Below are positions 48,701 to 60,949 of a stretch of DNA of 64,000 bases, piece by piece. Numbering within the stretch: the first letter of the stretch is position 1; each line of letters starts with the position of its first letter. This DNA comes from Stereum hirsutum FP-91666 SS1 (lineage: Eukaryota > Basidiomycota > Agaricomycetes > Russulales > Stereaceae), in the NCBI RefSeq assembly GCF_000264905.1, contig NW_006763135.1:2269428-2333427 (forward strand), given 5' to 3'. The position numbers were made by a program, and so were the translations under genes. The notes beneath the pieces are model-generated. The model did no database searches and was not told the origin of the DNA. It saw only the letters and a list, made by a program, of their open reading frames with translations.

Positions 48701-51284
48701 TCCATTGGGCCGTAACCTGTTCCAGGCGCGCTCTCGAGACCTCAAGGACGTGGAGTCTAAATTCGAGAAGTGGTTGCAAGAGGTGGATTCTCGGAAGTCT
48801 GACATTGCGGAGGCGCAAAGGCTCGCGAGGGAACGATTAGCGGAGGAAGAGCGGTTGCAGGCTGAGAGGGAGAGGCAATTGGCTGAAGAGCAGGCAAGGT
48901 TGGAGCGCGAAAGGCTGGAGGCGGAGGAGAAGGATAGGTTGGAACAGGAACGTCTGATTGCGGAGGAGCAAGCACGGTTGGAGAAGGAGCGTGTGGAGGC
49001 TGAAGAGAGACAGAAGGAAGCTCAGAGGCTACTCCAAGAAGAAGAGCATGTGCGGATGGAGGCACAACGTGCTGAAGAGAGACGTCTTGAAGCGGAGGAA
49101 CTGCAACGACTAGCTGAGGAACGGGCGAGAGCTGAGGAAGAGGCGAGGCAAGAGCGAGAACGGCTTCAAACAGAGATTGCTCGTCTTCAAGCGCAAGACC
49201 AAGACCATGCCCGGAAATCGGAGGAAGAGATGGCTAGGAGGCAGGCTGTCGAGGCAGAACTGGAAGCGGAGCGATCTCGGAGGTCCATGGATGATGTTAA
49301 GGACGACGCGGAAGGTACGGCTCATGATGGCATCGTAAGAGCACAGCTGACGATCAAGTCTGCTTCTCAGACGTCTTTGGTCTGCGTGTCGCACCGGCCA
49401 CATCTGACGACGCTCTGAGCCAAGAAGACCTTGACCTCCAAGCGCATATTCAGGATCTTCGCCAACGACTTCGCACAATGAGCCTGCATACTCTCGCCCG
49501 TCCGTCGGCATCTACTCCGTCTCTTCCATCTCGAGAACAGAGCGATACGGTGTCCACCGAGTTTTTATCTCTTGTTGAAGAAGCCGATGCCCTACCCGCC
49601 GTCGCCGCCGCACCATCGGTCGACGTAGAGTTACTCTCTCTGCGGATGGAAGTTCAGGCATCTAAGCAACTAGTCCAGCGATTGGGAGACCTCGCACAGA
49701 TGGCTCAGGCTGTTCAAGAATGTGATGCTGCTTTGAGCGACCTCCTGGAACACGTTGACAGTTACCCGAGTCCTCCTGGCGTGACGCTCTCGGGTCACAT
49801 TACCACGACTTCTCTGCCACCAGAAGAACAATTGACTGCCCGGCTTTCCTACACGCACGGACTTGTCGCCGACGTGGATGCTCGCCATGCCGTGGTCGCA
49901 GACGATTCACGGGCCACATCAGAGCAGGCGCGCATTCTTCAAACATGGAACGAACTGGAGTACATGGCGTCAGACTTGATCCAAGAGAGGAAGTCGAGAC
50001 CTGGCAGTGCTATCAGCTCTAGCTCCAGATCCGGGAGAGCCAGTCGTGCGTCAGTTGACAGTTCAAGACCTGATCCTCGCAAGAAGACTAGTCACTTCTC
50101 CACGCTGTCCGTCGGCGGCCCTGGCGGCCCTTCACGAGGACGAGGAGGATACTTGAAACCGCCACCTGCCACCTCAAGGAGGATTGTCTCCAATCGCGAG
50201 GATAGACCACCCCCGAGGTCTACCAGCAGAGCATCTGTGGCGTCATCGCGCTCAGTGTCTGGTCCAAATGTTGCGGGGATAACTTCGAGACTGACCCAAT
50301 CCACATTCTCTTCTCGTCAACGGACGACTAGTTTAACCGCATCGGATGCGTCTGCTCCAACCTTGCGTCCAGCAAAACCAAAGCAGCTCTTCCCATCGAC
50401 CTCGCGACCACGTCTTCAGTCTGGCAACAGCAACCGTGCCGGTTCTCCTACCTTTTCGGAGATCTCTTCAATTACGCGGTCATTTGGTGGACGCCCGTCC
50501 CGTTTGTCGTTCTCTCAGCAGTCATCCACATTGCCCCGTGGCCCTCGACTATCCGTTTCGTCGCAGCATCGTAACTCGCCGCCATCAAAAATTCCGAAGC
50601 CAAAGAAGAAATATGTCGCGAACCCGAAGAACAAGCTCGATGTCGCCGTAGGGGACGTTGTCAATGCCCTTCCTGTAGAGATCAATATTGAGGTCGTCCA
50701 AGAGGGTTGGAAGGACCAGAGCGGGAAGTATTGGATCGGTGGCGACGACCCTAAGCTGTGCTTTTGTCGGATCTTACGCTCTCATACGGTTATGGTTAGA
50801 GTGGGAGGCGGGTGGATGGAACTTTCAAAGTTCGTATATTTCGTTGGCTTGTTAGACTGTAGACCGATATTGACTGCGACTCAGATTCATCAAGACGCAT
50901 TTTGCCGACATGTTTAGACTTCTCCCTATCGAGCACACTTCGCCAAAACTAGGCTCACGAGAGGAGAAATGGATCAGCTCGGCAACTCTTATGGAGGCCC
51001 CGGAGATTATTCCTGGCCCACCGCGAGCTCCACAGACGCCAGAGCCTCACGGGACGCCACCACTACTTCCGTCGTTCGCTCTCTCAACACCGAGTGGGAA
51101 AAGCCCTCAATCGATGAAGACCACATCTTCGCCAGGCTCCCCTCTGACTCCTCTTCAATTCATGCGACGCGCCGATGGGGAGACTGTACACCCTACGATG
51201 CGGCCAGTTACACCTTCAACGCGGCCACCGTCCGCACTGCGTTCTGTTAGAACCACACCTCGGGGACCTTCATGGAGGCCCTAA
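45726..51284 (+). CDS. Large coiled-coil protein with GAS2 (GAR) microtubule-binding domain
   Basis: Exons 45726-45956, 46013-46202, 46256-46844, 46901-49314, 49371-50829 and 50885-51284 give 1760 residues with all phases matching. The first 960 residues are helical, with spectrin-like spacing (for example VRFKLAESLSRDAALFSTRI and HTRFEAVKRVETLCATAKEL). An ERLxAEE-type coiled coil runs about 968-1137. A Ser/Arg-rich basic linker follows, and a GAS2 domain lies at about 1554-1630: KKKYVANPKNKLDVAVGDVV, then GKYWIGGDDPKLCFCRILRS and VMVRVGGGWMEL. The GAR/GAS2 fold binds microtubules and can bridge them to actin. The tail is Pro/Ser-rich with TP/SP sites, possible CDK or MAPK targets. It is probably a cytoskeletal linker or nuclear-migration factor. 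The role is inferred from the domain only. Confidence 0.9.
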
Positions 51285-51991
51285 TTGACCTGTCCGTCTA
51301 GAACATCATACAAGTATCTCTCCTTTTTGGTTCTGTTTCTTCCTTTTTGGTTCGCCTGCTGGACTTGATTTGCATCCCCCATCTCATTACATTATATATT
51401 TACACGCGTTCTTCTGTTCTCCTCTTGCTCCGTACGTGATATTTATGCGCGCCATCTTTTTGCGTGTTGATGTACCAGGGGTTCAATTTCCCTGTATCTA
51501 CGTTTGTGCCACGATCTCGCATGGACCTTTTTGTACGATCCTATATTGCTCACTCATCACGGTCTGCTCATGCTGCACTGACTTGTCTCCTTCATTCCTT
51601 CGTTTACTTCCAACTCAATCCAGACGAACTATATCTTCAAACGAACTATATTTCCAAACTATATCTACCGAACACTAATCTATTAGCATCTTTGTTGTGT
51701 CTCGATTCTTACCACATCCTTTGTCTTTCCATCCTAGTACTGTTTTTGTTTTACGAACGTCAATGACTCACGCTGGACGGTTCAGCATTTTCGGCGATTC
51801 AGACGTCATCGAAATTGAGCACTCTGGCCACCATACCGCCAGGTACCAGATTGAAACCCATGCGTATATGGTACATTGCAGAGACACGAACAAGAATAAA
51901 TCATCAAACAGCCTGTAGGCGACCCCTCAAATCTGTACCCAAAAAAAAAAAAATTGCGAGCGTGTCCTGCACGGCCTATCTCGAGCGTTGC
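51285..51991. other. Convergent intergenic region, GAS2 gene / bestrophin gene
   Basis: Two 3' ends face each other over 707 nt. The sequence is T-rich on the left. A run of about 13 A residues sits at 51941-51953 near the bestrophin side. No gene seen. Confidence 0.5.
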
Positions 51992-54324
51992 TCAATTTTG
52001 TGTAGCATGCCAATAATGATGCCTCGTCTCCCTATCAACATCTCTCCAGGACTTGAGCAACGTCCGGCGTATACTGTGCATCCCCGTCTCGGCTCCGTGA
52101 TAGGCGTGGTCGACGTCCAACATGATCTGTTGAGCGGAACGACGGTCGGCGGGTGCGAAGGGCTGGTTCCATTCGCTGAAGATGAAGGTCTGAGGGACTG
52201 GTGAGGTGTGCTGTGTAAAAGATTCATATTTAGGTTTGCGAATGGAGAAGAAGACACATGAAGAAATAGTGCTTACAGCGGTAATCTCGGCGAGTTCGCG
52301 TTGTATGGAGAGGCAGAAGCCATCGAGGTCTGTGGCGAGGTTCGTCAGTACCGCTACGAACGCTATGAGCTCTACGTGTCTACGCACCGAGATCGTTCAA
52401 GTCGTAGTTGAAGGGGTTCTCGCTATGTTCAAAAATCAGTAACGACTTTCGCTGTGATGCATAAATATTTGAACAACCCACATCTCTTGTCCGATTTCTA
52501 AGAAGCCTAGGAATAGGAACGAGGCAAATGCGGTGGCACTGAGGAGAAGACATGGCGTGAGTCAATGAATGTTTCGTCAATTTGAACAGAAGAAGCTCAC
52601 GGAATAGTCAGCCATTTGAACGAGCTGAACAACTCGAACTAGGGAGGCCAATTCAACGCATTGTATCGAGCAACGTGGACGGTTGGTGTGATGCTTACAG
52701 GTAGGAAGAAAAGATATAACCTAGGATACAGAATACGAATCAATCGTCGGATGGTAGCGCTTCTTGATGTGAGAGACCTACCAGAGAGTCATACGAAGAT
52801 GCGCTTGATATGCGAAAGGAAGGGGAGTGTTCCTGATCCTTTCAAGGTTCATGACTGTTTCTTGCAACGACGTGAGTCCGTTGTTAATAGCCGTCGCCGC
52901 AACCTAATGACGATATAGCACAAGTTCAGTTCAGTCATTAGGAATGTGATCGTGAAATTAATTTACCGGGGTCAGGAATCCATTCTTGAGCAACCATGCA
53001 AAGTAGCTGGACAAAAACAGCGAGATCTCGAGCGGAACGTTTGACTCAACCGCCACATACTTCTTCTTCCCCGACAAAGTCCTCTTCCCACCCTCGCTCA
53101 TCGACGACATCTTTCCCCGGACCACCAAGCTGATCAAAGGCTTGAAGATGCGGAGAATGGGGAGATAGTCGTACGCACTTGCTTCCGGTGGATTACGAGC
53201 GGGTCGAAGTGGTCGCTCGCACTGAACAGTTGGGAGAACTTTCTCGGGATCGAAATCATCCGTGTTCTTGCTCTTGTTACGAGAGTTTAGTGAGTTTATC
53301 CAGGATTTACGGCGATTTTCAGAAGTGCTATGCCCGTTCCCTGTCGGAGCAGAAGTTGTGCGCTGCGCTTGCATTTCCGCGTCTTGTACGTGGGTCACCG
53401 GCGTAGGCGGCGGTGCGTCAGAGTCTGCGACCATTTCGGATGCTCTCCAGAGGGGAAGCACTAGTACCGAGGTGAAAAAATAGCATCTGGCTGAGGATTG
53501 TGAGAGATACTCACTATCGTCGTCTCCATGCGTCAGAGGAGGGTGTATCGAGTACCGAGGAAGGAAGCAGATCAGCGGGTATAAGTCCTCGTAATAAACT
53601 CCAGGCTCGCCGCGCAACATGTGCTGTATGAAACAGTTGTCAGTTCTCATGTCCACCCCCGGGACGTCTATTGAGAAGCTTACTTTAGTCGCAACAGAGA
53701 ATGCCTGAACAAGATTAACCATCGTTTTCTTCTCAATTACACCTGCTAACACAGAGGTCTTGGGCTTTGGTGCGGCGCCGCCATCCGGAGGCTTCTCGCC
53801 ATCTTCTAGGCGCTCAAACGGGATGTGATTCCAGATCTTTCAGCCAGTCAAAGAATCAGGAGTCTGAGAGACCGGAATAAGCGTGAAACACATACCATGT
53901 GCCCAAGATTTCGCGAGGCTAAGTGGAGTGTGGTCCACGACTTTCTGCCATCTTGGTATCTTCAGTACTGCAACGTCAGTCTATGAAAAACCCATAAGCC
54001 TGCAGACAGAAATGCACCTCTCATAAGCTGATGTTGTGCGGAACGAGATCACCAGACCAAGCACTGTTCCAAGCACAGACAGCAGCTGATTCGAAATCGA
54101 GAGGGAGTGCGACGTGAAGGTCGACACGCAACATACCACTGCCATTGTCGTTTTTAGCATCTATCGTATGAGTTACGAGACAGCAATGGTATACAGGAGC
54201 ACTCACTGGTGGCAATGAGAGTGAAGAAGAGTACATCGGGCCATATATCGTTAATGACGGTGGCCTGCAACTTTTTCGAGGACCAGAGGCCCGGGCCTGA
54301 GAACAGAGGATTCACGGCCACCAT
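51992..54324 (-). CDS. Bestrophin-like anion channel (RFP-TM/UPF0187 family)
   Basis: Thirteen exons, first at 54324-54207 and last at 52210-51992, sum to 534 residues. The start MVAVNPLFSGPGLWSSKKL leads to membrane helices DVLFFTLIATMVCCV and QLLSVLGTVLGLVISFRTTSAYERYQDGRKSWTTL, where the RTTSAYERY-x-GR motif is characteristic of the family. Later come LASRNLGHMIW, a long hydrophilic loop (about residues 190-250), LEISLFLSSYFAWLL, LERIRNTPLPFAYQAHLR, the pore-side IENPFNYDLNDLDLDGFC, and a soluble C-terminal helix region. The conserved E-N-P-F-x-x-D-x-N-D-L-D segment matches bacterial and fungal bestrophin homologs. The exon at 52699-52720 is only 22 nt and a 54-nt intron (53461-53514) lacks an in-frame stop. 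Probable chloride or anion channel in plasma or organelle membrane. Confidence 0.93.
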
Positions 54325-54913
54325 TTTTAGGAGCAAGTTATCCAATACTACCCAAGAGTGAAAGTAGAAGAGAGAAGGAGAGGGAGACTGGGGGGTCGAA
54401 GAGCGCGCCGACGATCTTATACTAATATTAATGCTGTGAGCGCTTCATCACAGAGAGCCTGCCAAACACCACGAGGCGGCGAACAAAATCAGCGTTGTCT
54501 GATGACACGATGACGAGCCTGGAACCACAGTTCTCTCAGCGGTGGTTCTGCGTGGGTTCATCATGGCGAGTTCGGAGCACAGAGCCATTTCGAGCAGATC
54601 GTATGTCGAGCAGCCGGTGTCTTCAACTGACATTCGGACTCGGTTGGTTCGATTCGGCAGATGTACAGAACATGGGGAAATTGGCAATTCTGACAAGAGT
54701 CGTCGGGATCAAAAGCAATAAACGTCGAATGCTTCCGTTCCACGTGGACGACGCGTCCGACGCGTCGCGACCACGCCACACGTCGACTCGGTGAGAGCCA
54801 CAAGACGACTTGCTTTATCCCTTTTCTCTTGCTTTTCTCTTCCCCCTTCCTGTTTATCTGTCATTCGTTTCCATACTGGCACTTGACTCTAATTGCTGCA
54901 AAAACGATCAAGC
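54325..54913. promoter_or_regulatory. Divergent promoter region, bestrophin / HEI10 gene
   Basis: A 589-nt interval between two divergent starts. It contains two MluI-box sequences and a CACGTG E-box (annotated separately). Short minus-strand frames here are not supported. Confidence 0.55.
54741..54765. promoter_or_regulatory. E-box and two MluI cell-cycle boxes (MCB) upstream of HEI10
   Basis: CACGTG (54741-54746) is followed by ACGCGT at 54751-54756 and again at 54760-54765. The second box ends about 148 nt before the HEI10 ATG. ACGCGT is the binding core of MBF (Swi6 with Mbp1/Res-type partners), which drives S-phase and, in fission yeast, meiotic genes. Two copies 9 nt apart is more than chance clustering would suggest. 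Whether this fungus uses it here is untested, and the sites also lie upstream of the divergent bestrophin gene. Confidence 0.55.
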
Positions 54914-56996
54914 ATGGATACTGACCTCAAATGTAACCGTCTGAACTGTCGGAGGGCGCTGAATGACAAGGCAGTGGTGGTAAGCAAGCTCATTGATCAA
55001 GTCAACTGATTGTAATAAACTCATATACCGACTGTGATTGCAGACGACTTGTACGTTCGCTGACTCAGTAACTTATTGACCTTGATCATGCGCGAATTAA
55101 GCACTGTCGGGTTGTAGGCTCCCATCTTTTCTGTGGTATGTGTTTTCTGCAGAACGATCCAACAATTATCTCAGTTTTCATACCATCCTGTCGATTCCTA
55201 TTTACAGTCGATTGTGCGAATGAGCTCTTTGGTGCTGCAAGACTTTGCCCAGGTACCAATGTTTAGTGCCAATCGAATCTACAACGTTGCTAATCGGCAG
55301 TGTGGTAGCTTGTGAAACTTCCCTTACAGAACCGTGCGTTCCACTTGGCCTGCTGCGTTGGACGATACCCTATAACACCTCTCTTACTGTGCAGAGATGA
55401 TGTTGTGGTAAGATATCCAATGCTGTCGTTATGGTTCAAGGCACCTGGACTCAGTGCCACTCGGTTTGTATAGGTGTGCTCCCTGCACCCCACCAACGAC
55501 TACAAGACGGTCAATATATGCGTTCTGTCAACACTCATCCGAGTCGTCACGGCTGACTCTGCTACTAGTCTGTCCTGTCAGGCTTGAATCCGTCGACGAT
55601 TCTTGAGATATGCAGCCGGTTCGTTCTGTCCAGTCTCGCGTCTTCTCGATGTGGCACCGCTGACTTTGGAATTCCGGGGACTCTAGGGCAGTATCGTTCT
55701 GGCAGTATCAGATCCACCAGGAGAAGTGTGCACTCATTGCCATTGCCGTGTGGTCTTTATATCTGACATGCGGTAGTTCATTCCAGCAAGCTGTTCTTCG
55801 CAACCTTAACGATAAGATCGCCATCCTCCAGAAACAGCTCGATAATGTTGTACGCGAAGGTAACGTCTTTCACCACCTTTTTTGTCCGTCCCATCTCTGA
55901 AATATAACTTGCTTAGCGAACGGAGAGATTAACTTGTTGAGCAACAAAGTCTTAGGTCTTTCCACATTCTAATTGTACATTCGGTCAAATGCCCTTGACA
56001 GTTCCATTGACAATCCCACAGAACTCGAGCGCGACGCCGAAGTCGAACGGCGTAAAATCCGGGACATGCAAGATGCCGCTAAAGAACGGGACAAGGAATA
56101 CCAAAAGCTCAAAGTCACTGACCATTCTTTACCCACCCCGCACATCCCTCTTCTGCCGTCTGCTGCTGATAACTTACTATGTCATCGATGTAACTATAGG
56201 GCCAATACGACAAAATCAAGCGCAAAGCCCTCCTAGGACCGAACGGAGCCGGCCCCTCCCTCAACCTCGAAGGCGCCGTCCTCGACGCGACCTCGAATGA
56301 CCAAACACATAGAAACGGAAACGTCACGCGACCAGCCAGTATGCAGCTCGGACGGGGAAATGTCGACATGGGTGCGGTGATAAGTGGAATGGAGGCGACC
56401 GGGGTAACCATATCCTCTTCGTCCGAACGCTAGCGCATCAACTGAATCTGCTCAGATTCAACGCACCCCTATCGCTGTACGCACGAACGCAAATTTCGGA
56501 GGTGCCATTGGCGGCGGAGGCTCATGGCCAGGCCCCGGCGGGACGCCTGACCGCACGACTTTCCAGCGCCAGCAATTCAACGCTCCTGGGCATGGTCATG
56601 GTCATGCTTACGGTGCCAACGCCGACCGGTCTTTCAAACCACGGACGGTATCCGAACGGTCTGACAGTGTAAACGAAGTAGATAATATGCTAGGAGGGGT
56701 GGGTGGTGGAGGAGGAGGAGGAGGAGGAGGGTCGAACCGTGATCGGGACCGTGCACAACTACGTGCACATCCAGACCGGGGAGCATGGGTGGCGAATAGT
56801 ACCAGTAGCGGCCATACGAGCGTGAGTCACGGACACGCCCAGGCATCGCGTCCTACTCAGCGCAGTAAGCTCATCTCTTAGAGTTCAATTCCCGGGGTAT
56901 GGTCTAATTGACTTTGCAGTGTTCGCACCTTCGTCGACAACAGGCCGACGTACCGGTGGAGGCTTCAAGCCAGCAGGGATCCACACCCCTCGATGA
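54914..56996 (+). CDS. HEI10: HEI10/CCNB1IP1-type RING protein, meiotic crossover factor
   Basis: HEI10 is a Zip3-family RING E3-type protein that marks future crossovers on the synaptonemal complex. Fifteen exons sum to 400 residues. They include exons of only 7 nt (55044-55050), 18 nt (55118-55135), 25 nt (55309-55333) and 13 nt (55395-55407), all in phase. The RING has all eight ligands at C7, C12, C25, H27, C30, C33, C44 and C47 (CNRLNC, TTCSHLFCVDC, LCPAC). After it come SFWQYQIHQE and a coiled coil (about residues 110-180) beginning QQAVLRNLNDKIAILQKQLD, as in CCNB1IP1. The C-terminus is disordered and Gly/His-rich with a glycine run, and ends FKPAGIHTPR. The name rests on RING-coil architecture and the QIHQE-like link; subfamily assignment is likely but not certain. 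Confidence 0.88.
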
Positions 56997-57529
56997 CCGT
57001 CCCATCTCTTCTGTTGCGACTACTAGCCTCTTCTCGAAGTCTCAAATTGCTCAGTGCCTGCTTGCTATGTCGAATATCGAATCTCGAACCTTGGACGATG
57101 GACTCTCTGTCTTTGCTCAAAAACTAAAAACTGTCTCAGCGCTCAGGAATTATTCCACTGTACATTATATTCAGCGCGATGTATCGGTAGTAGCTCGTCG
57201 GATTGTAGTGGGTGCACAAGAGGAGTGGAAGGGCGGTGCCATGATGGTACAGAGAGCTGAAGGAAGATATCATAAGTGTAGATGAGGTTGGAGACAATGA
57301 AGATGAAGTCCAGGATGACGACGAGCAAGTGAACACATGCATGCATGAGTGAGCAAAAGAGATGAGAAGAAAGCATCCAGTACGAAGCAGAAGGAGAAGG
57401 GTGGGATAAGATCGAAGAAAGTCAATGGCATGAGCAATGGGTGAGGAGCGCGTCCAAGCAGAGACGGAACGAAAGCCAAATATGGCGAAAAGAAAAGAAA
57501 GAAAGAAGGGGAAAAAAAATACAAAAACC
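56997..57529. other. Convergent intergenic region, HEI10 / CUE-like gene
   Basis: Two 3' ends face each other over 533 nt. From about 57290 to 57520 the plus strand is A/G-rich (minus strand C/T-rich), probably the 3' untranslated region of the minus-strand gene. No gene seen. Confidence 0.5.
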
Positions 57530-60500
57530 TCAATCACGTCTAATCTTCCCATTCTTCTCATCGTCCAAATACTGTCCAATCGCCAATATATCCTGCCCCG
57601 CCCTCTTTAAATACCCCGCCAACACATCCCTGTCCGCATGCGGCAACAAATCCGCCAACTTATCCACCTGCTTCGCGAACTCCGGATCCCTCGCATATGC
57701 AGCACTCCCACTATTATTATTATGAGGCACGTCCGACTCTGAACCTCGCCCACCGAACAGGTTGCTCGGACGCTTCACGTTACTGCTCCTCCTCCTCACG
57801 AGCACGGCGGACTTGGGCGGTTCCGCCGAAGGTGCCGGTGGAAGCATGAGCGTCTGCGAACGTTGCATCCGGCCTGGAGCAGCGCGGGGTCCGCCGGGGA
57901 CTAAAGGTGAGTTTGCGATGACGATTGGTCGAGGGTTGCTGGCGGTATGTGCGTGATGGGCATTATTGGGGTTTGCTTTAGTGAGGAGGACCTTTCCTGC
58001 GGACGTGAGACCCTTTTCCTTCTTGTTGAGGCTATAGTTGCGCCCTATAGACGAGAAGAAACCGCCAGAAGGTTTGGGTACTGAGAGAGGGTTGGAACGG
58101 CTGGGTAGGGAATGAGAAGCGACGGTCGACAGACGGTGAGTGGATGCTTGGGCGAGAGCGGGGTAGGGTAGAGCAGGTGGAGGGATGTTGGCTGGAGGAA
58201 GAGTATCGATAGGTCGTGGAGAGAGGTCGGTGGCAGTATATGAATCTGAACGAAGGGGGAAGGTGGCTTCGGAGGACACCGAGCCGTTGGAGCGATGTCG
58301 AGGTTGTTGAGATATGGGTCTGGGCGAGAGTTTGAGAGGGTTTGTGGAAGATGGTACTCGATGGGACGATCCCTTCGATGCTGGTACAGGACAGTCGTAG
58401 ATAGATCAGAGTTGAACCGTCTGCGCAGATGCTTTGGCGAAGTTGTACTAACCCTTCACTTTCGTAGCCGCCACCCAGTCGCTCAATCCGCAATCATATT
58501 TGGCGAGATCGTTGATCTTATCTGCGTAGCCCATGGCACGATCCAATGCTGTGGGTAGCGTGAGCACGTCCTTACCCCACATAGAAGCCGGCCAGTTGGA
58601 ACGAATCCTCGGTCTAGGAGGACGGGGACCAGAAGCAGGAAGAGCTGAGACAGCCATTGGAGGAGAAGGTGTTGTAGAATTAGAGGGGACGGTCGGAGCC
58701 TTGCTCGAGAGAGTGGGTGTCCGCGGTAAAGTCGAAAACCTCTTCAGGTTCGTCAGCGTTCCTTTCATGCCATTGAAAGTCTGTCGTGTCTCGTCCTTGT
58801 TTGCCTCCTTCTTGCCCCGGGGTCCATAGCTCACAGGCAAAAACCCAGTAGAAGACGGTGGAGACCGTGCTTCTTCTTCTGAAGACCGAGGACTCGAAGC
58901 ACCATCAGATAGTGCCTGAGTGAGACTGACCCAACTTCTCTGCGATGGAGAAATCGAAACAAGTTCAGATGGAAGATCATCTGCAGGTTCTACGATGATC
59001 GTCGAGGTAGCGACGGGCGGTGGACTTAATGATGAAGCAGAATCAACATCGTTCTCGATCGGTATGATAGCAATGTCAGGCCGGGAGACGAATTCCGTTG
59101 CAGGCGACGACTTTGTCGAGGGTGCGAAGGCGCCTTCTCGCACATGACTACTACTAGGGCGATCATTAGACTCCGCAGAGCTGTGAGAATCAAGCCACGT
59201 CAAAATTAGCGATAGCGCGTGCTACGCAAACATACGGATTGACTTACTCTGGAGTGTTCGTCACATCTCGGACGGGCTGCCGAGGCGAAGGTTCGGTAGA
59301 AGTACCAGAGTCGCGATGAGGAAAGGAGGACGTGGAACGTTTGGATGTCAAGGGAGGCGTAGAGGCAAAATTTCTCGAGGTGATCTCAAGGGCTGTTCGG
59401 GATCGGATAGGTGATGGGGACCGCATCCGGGGTGGCCTTGGAGGCGGGGCAGACGATGCATCAATGTTGAACATCGCTCTCGGGGGTGGTGGCAATGGTC
59501 CTGCCTTTGAGTGTCGGCCTGGCTCGTAGTACAGATAGGAGGAAGGATCGGCAGACGAGAACGACATCGAGGGAATGGAACGGTCTGCGCCTAGTGTCGG
59601 AGAAGGATTTGAATAGGAGGAACTAGACGTGCTATCTCCGCTAAGCGTCCTTTCACCAATGGTGGGCATAGTGAAACGCGCCGGATTTGCGGACATGGGC
59701 TCGCTTGCAGGCGGGGCAGAAGGCGCAGCAGTGGGAGCGGTAGGTGTGACTGGTGTTTGGAAAATAGGAGATACCGTCTGTTGAGCGGAGTCGTGACGAG
59801 GCTCAGCTTTCGGTAGAGTCCCAACGATCCCAATGTCGCGCGACGAGGACTTGTGATGGAGTGTCTTGTTACCCGTCGGTTTAGACGCCTCTGATGCTGA
59901 GCGCTGGTGACCGTCACCGAAGGCGCGATGCTGGCCGTGCGCTCCTTCGTGTCCTACGAGAGGTGTACTGCCAGCGGGAGGGGCAGTCAAGGGTGTAATG
60001 ATACCGGTGAATGATTCTGGAGACGCGTCCGGGGGCATAACAAGCGCGAGGCCGCGGGAGTTCAGTTCACGTCTTGTCAAAGGTCCGTTTGGTCTATTCT
60101 TTGTCTCGTCCGGTCCTTTATTCGAGTTTGATTCCGTCGGACAAGAGGATGATGGTGGGTGAGACTGAAATTCAACGATCTGAACGCGCCTTTTGTCAGA
60201 ACCACCTTCGGAAAGGTTGCTCGGTCTCCGTTGATGTCCGCTGCGGGACGAAGCGAGGTCAGAAGAGTGATGCTCTGGGCTTGTTTCCTCTTCGAGGGTC
60301 TTATGGCTCGTGGCTGGGGACGAGTCGGGAGAGTAGACCGAAACTGAGGATGTAGTGCTTGCAGAACGTGCTCGGGGAATGCGAGGGACAGAGGCTTCGT
60401 TTTGAGAGACGGTATATGATGATGGAACGGACTGTCCTGGGAGGTCTGACTGGTAATAGGAGAGGATGATGTCCGTGTCCCGCCGAACAGGGTTGGGACG

Positions 60501-60563
60501 CGGACCAGGAGCGAGTGCTGGATCGAAGGAAGAGGGTGAGCACGTATGTAAGGAAACAAACAT
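57530..60563 (-). CDS. Disordered protein with C-terminal CUE-like domain
   Basis: Exons 60563-59248, 59180-58453 and 58380-57530 give 964 residues. Most of it is Ser/Pro/Thr-rich and disordered. Two conserved-looking segments break this. A middle block near residues 645-685 reads SNWPASMWGKDVLTLPTALD, then AMGYADKINDLAKYDCGLSDW. The C-terminal 50 residues read DPEFAKQVDKLADLLPHADR, then DVLAGYLKRAGQDILAIGQYL, which matches the three-helix CUE ubiquitin-binding pattern (L-x3-LP-x2-D...AI-x2-L). The reading frame stays open upstream of the ATG at 60563 into the repeat, but the upstream frame has no ATG, so I start at 60563. The function is unknown; ubiquitin-related trafficking or signalling is a reasonable but unproven guess. 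Confidence 0.8.
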
Positions 60564-60817
60564 GATCGGCAATGCGGCAGACCTGGACCATATTGCTCGC
60601 GGGCAGTCGAGAGTGACTGGATTGTTGTCATGAATAATAGCACAAAATTGGGGAAAAGTAGTATAAGTTATGAATAAAAGGGAGAAGAGGAGGTGGACGA
60701 CAAGGAAGAGAGCGGATGCAGCTACGACCCATTTCAAGGGCGATGAACGCACAACCTCTGCTTGACAGCTTCCAGTTCCGCGCCCGGCATATCCATGTGG
60801 CTGCGCACGCAAGAGGT

Positions 60818-60949
60818 GTGCGGAATTGCAATCGGGCACACTGCTCGGCGTTCGCTTAGCTCTCGGCTAAGAGGTGGGTAGGGGGGAGTGTTGCACCCGG
60901 GGTCCTCTCATGAAGTGATTAGATAATGACGATGTCCTGTGGCGGAAAC
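60818..60949. repeat. Left arm of perfect inverted repeat (132 nt)
   Basis: Identical to the reverse complement of 61689-61820; mismatches begin at 60817 and 60950. Contains GCTTAGCTCTCGGCTAAGAG, itself a small hairpin-like sequence. Confidence 0.9.

Noticed and set aside
60564..60839. Upstream extension of the CUE-like protein with a hydrophobic segment
   Set aside because: The open frame continues upstream but holds no ATG (its first codon is GTG), so the protein starts at 60563 and the extension is most likely leader.
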